Both the position numbers and the translations under genes were made by a program. A stretch of 64,000 nucleotides of DNA from Planotetraspora kaengkrachanensis (lineage in GTDB: Bacteria > Actinomycetota > Actinomycetes > Streptosporangiales > Streptosporangiaceae), in assembly GCF_016862895.1 (NCBI RefSeq), contig NZ_BONV01000021.1, forward strand, positions 122,784 to 186,783. Reading direction: 5' to 3'. How positions within the stretch are numbered: the stretch's first letter is position 1; the number at the start of each line of letters is the position of its first letter. The notes beneath the pieces were generated by a model. It did no database searches and was not told where the DNA came from. It worked only from the letters and a program-made list of their open reading frames with translations. Positions 62,388 through 64,000 of this stretch are shown piece by piece.

Positions 62388-62704
62388 TTCACGCGCTCGA
62401 CGATCATTGAGACCTGCTGTCACCGGTTATGACCTGAGACCTGGACGCCATCGTCCGCGGGCTCGCCCCCGCCCGCGGACTCCGCTGCGGAACGTTGGCG
62501 GCCTGCCGTCGATTGAAGATCATTCAACGTCACCACCGTATTGCGGACCATATTGCTCATCACGCAGCACAATTCGGGCGAAATAAAGCAAAGCTACTTA
62601 TATTCAAACGACGAAATGGAGCCATAGAGACTCTCGCGCAAGGGTGGCGATCAAGGGAAGCGCATGAGTAAAGTGAAGTAAATCCCGCGCAAATGAGGTT
62701 CCCC
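62388..62704. other. Gene-free gap between the collagen-like and second DUF3494 genes
   Basis: It holds a strong hairpin (62453-62480) and a weaker TTGAA/TTCAA inverted repeat at 62513-62527, then an AT-rich stretch (62560-62700) that probably holds the promoter of the next gene. A five-codon ORF (MSKVK) at 62664-62681, with GGAAG before it, is the only short frame with a plausible ribosome-binding site. Confidence 0.5.
62453..62480 (+). terminator. Strong hairpin downstream of the collagen-like gene
   Basis: GTCCGCGGGC and GCCCGCGGAC form a perfect 10-bp stem with an 8-base loop, 65 bp after the stop. No U-tract follows, as is common for terminators in high-GC actinobacteria. Confidence 0.65.
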
Positions 62705-64000
62705 ATGGAAGAGCCCGCCCCCTCATTCACCACCAGCCCTTCCAGCAAGCACGACAAAAGCGACCGAACAGCCAAACACACTGCCAGATATCAGACCAAC
62801 TCCGGGCGCTTTCGAATTCGCGGCCGAATTATCGGCCGCCGTTATGCCGCCGCGGTTCTTGCAGCGTTTCTCACGATGACCGCCGTCGTCGCCCCGGCAC
62901 CGGGCGCGGCCGCGGCGCCGAATCCCGTAAGCCTCGGCGAGGTCGCGGCCTTCGGCGTCTTCGCGGGGACCGCGGTGTCCAACACCGACCTCACCGCGAT
63001 CACGGGAGATCTCGGAGTGAGCCCCGGGGACTCCGTCACCGGCTTCCCTCCCGGTACGGTTAGCGGGTCGATCCACGCCGGCGACTCGGCTGCGGCGTCG
63101 GCCAGAGCCGACCTGGTCGCCGCCTACAACGACGTCGCCTCACGAACGCCGGCGACGAGCGTGCCCAGCGAGCTCGGCGGCACGACCAAGGCTCCAGGTG
63201 TCTACAGCCCGCCCGGAGGCACTTTCCAGATAACCGGCACGCTGACGCTGGATGCCCAGGCCGACCCGGATGCCGTCTTCATCTTCCGGGCCACCACCCT
63301 CTCAACCGCCAACGTCAGCAACATCAACCTCGTCGGCGGCGCCCAGGCGGACAACGTCTTCTGGCAGCTCACCGGCTCGGCGACGTTGGGGACCAACTGC
63401 ACGTTCCGAGGGAACGTGCTGGCCTCGAACTCGGTCACCGTCGGCACAGGCGCGGCCGTCTTCGGTCGTGTCTTCGCCATCAACGGCATCGCCGTCCTCC
63501 AGGGCACCGCCAACCCGCCGAGGACCCGCATCACGGTCCCGAACGACCCGCCGACCACGACGACGTTGACGACTTCTCCCAATCCTTCGCGGACGGGTCA
63601 GTCCGTCACCTTGACCGCCACAGTCAGCCCGGTCTCAGGGTCGATCGTGCCTCAGGGACAGGTCGCTTTCAAAGACGGCGCCACCGTCCTCGGCACTGAC
63701 AACCACAACAGCCTTGGCCCGGCGACGATCACGATCTCCACCCTGACGGCGGGCGAGCACTCCCTGACCGCCGTTTATCTCGGGGGCGACACCCCCGACA
63801 ACGAAGCCATCATCCATTTCGCCCCGAGCACGTCACCGGTAGTGACGCAGACAGTGACGAGCAGTCTCTGGAGCGCTGCGGCTACGCCGGAGGACGCCGA
63901 CTACCCCGACGCACAGGCCGTCACCGTCGGCGTGAAATTCCAAGCGGCCACGAGCGGGACCATCCGAGGCATCCGCTTCTACAAGAGCCCGCAAAACTCC
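62705..64000 (+). CDS. Second DUF3494-Ig protein entering a DUF4082 domain, right end cut
   Basis: 432 codons are present and the frame is open to the right edge. A long signal peptide or twin-Arg-like leader (RRYAAAVLAAFLTMTAVVAP) is followed by DUF3494: EVAAFGVFAGTAVSNTDLTA, FPPGTVSGSIHAGDSAAASA and AVFIFRATTLSTANVSNINL. An Ig-like domain follows (TTTLTTSPNPSRTGQSVTLT). The last visible residues, YPDAQAVTVGVKF and SGTIRGIRFYKSPQNS, look like the start of a DUF4082 carbohydrate-binding-like domain. It is a paralogue of the 60402 protein. ATG 62705 is the only good start; the ribosome-binding site is weak. Confidence 0.85.
   Translation, partial: MEEPAPSFTTSPSSKHDKSDRTAKHTARYQTNSGRFRIRGRIIGRRYAAAVLAAFLTMTAVVAPAPGAAAAPNPVSLGEVAAFGVFAGTAVSNTDLTAITGDLGVSPGDSVTGFPPGTVSGSIHAGDSAAASARADLVAAYNDVASRTPATSVPSELGGTTKAPGVYSPPGGTFQITGTLTLDAQADPDAVFIFRATTLSTANVSNINLVGGAQADNVFWQLTGSATLGTNCTFRGNVLASNSVTVGTGAAVFGRVFAINGIAVLQGTANPPRTRITVPNDPPTTTTLTTSPNPSRTGQSVTLTATVSPVSGSIVPQGQVAFKDGATVLGTDNHNSLGPATITISTLTAGEHSLTAVYLGGDTPDNEAIIHFAPSTSPVVTQTVTSSLWSAAATPEDADYPDAQAVTVGVKFQAATSGTIRGIRFYKSPQNS

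Overview
The window is chromosomal DNA of a high-GC, high-coding-density actinobacterium. Frequent GTG starts, one-base and four-base stop/start overlaps, strong third-position GC and the gene content (LCP-family wall protein, DrrA/DrrB-type exporter, acyl-CoA carboxylase-type leucine catabolism, MoxR/VWA/SWIM operon) fit Streptosporangiales or a close relative. That placement is inference; there is no rRNA in the window. I see no tRNA, rRNA, CRISPR array, intact insertion sequence or prophage.

Layout. 1-5.4 kb: a membrane glycosyltransferase (cut by the left edge) and a phytoene-desaturase-like oxidoreductase, divergent from a pseudouridine-catabolism pair (PsuG plus a PfkB kinase). 5.4-13.4 kb: a patchwork of single genes: a Pro/Gln-rich protein with a sigma-4-like helix-turn-helix, two GNAT acetyltransferases, an AlkC/AlkD-like repair protein, an epoxide-hydrolase-like enzyme, a lipoprotein, a probably broken gene and two small membrane-associated proteins with TTA codons. 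13.7-22.2 kb: leucine catabolism. A four-gene operon (methylcrotonyl-CoA carboxylase beta and alpha, HMG-CoA lyase, isovaleryl-CoA-dehydrogenase-like enzyme) is divergent from a TetR regulator with a palindrome between them; a fused E1 alpha/beta branched-chain 2-oxoacid dehydrogenase lies beyond. 22.2-24.7 kb: PadR regulator, ABC ATPase and permease, with two palindromes in front. 24.7-36 kb: CorA transporter, M50-like membrane protease, SbcC/SbcD nuclease, two alpha/beta hydrolases, an LCP-family protein and an enolase-superfamily protein that lacks the usual catalytic residues.

36-44.3 kb holds the most system-like block: SWIM zinc-finger protein, DUF5691 protein, MoxR AAA ATPase, DUF5682 protein and VWA protein, all translationally coupled, probably continuing into an MFS transporter and the enolase-like gene. 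44.3-46.8 kb is an eroded locus: fragments of a nucleotide-sugar dehydrogenase, a RidA protein and a sugar epimerase flank an intact MBL-fold/Rieske protein and a 19-residue ORF with its own ribosome-binding site and hairpin. 46.8-56.6 kb: a large LuxR-type ATPase regulator, an aldehyde dehydrogenase, a divergent FtsH-like protease with its lipoprotein partner, a pirin followed by a 13-bp tandem repeat, and a carboxymuconolactone-decarboxylase-family protein. 56.8-64 kb is a cell-surface region: a GT4 glycosyltransferase coupled to a degenerate WecA-like membrane protein, a nucleotide-sugar dehydrogenase, and three secreted proteins: a DUF3494 (ice-binding/adhesin-fold) protein with an Ig-like domain, a collagen-like protein with a Cys/His cluster, and a second DUF3494-Ig protein entering a DUF4082 domain at the right edge.

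Many long open frames antisense to real genes are composition artefacts and are left out.
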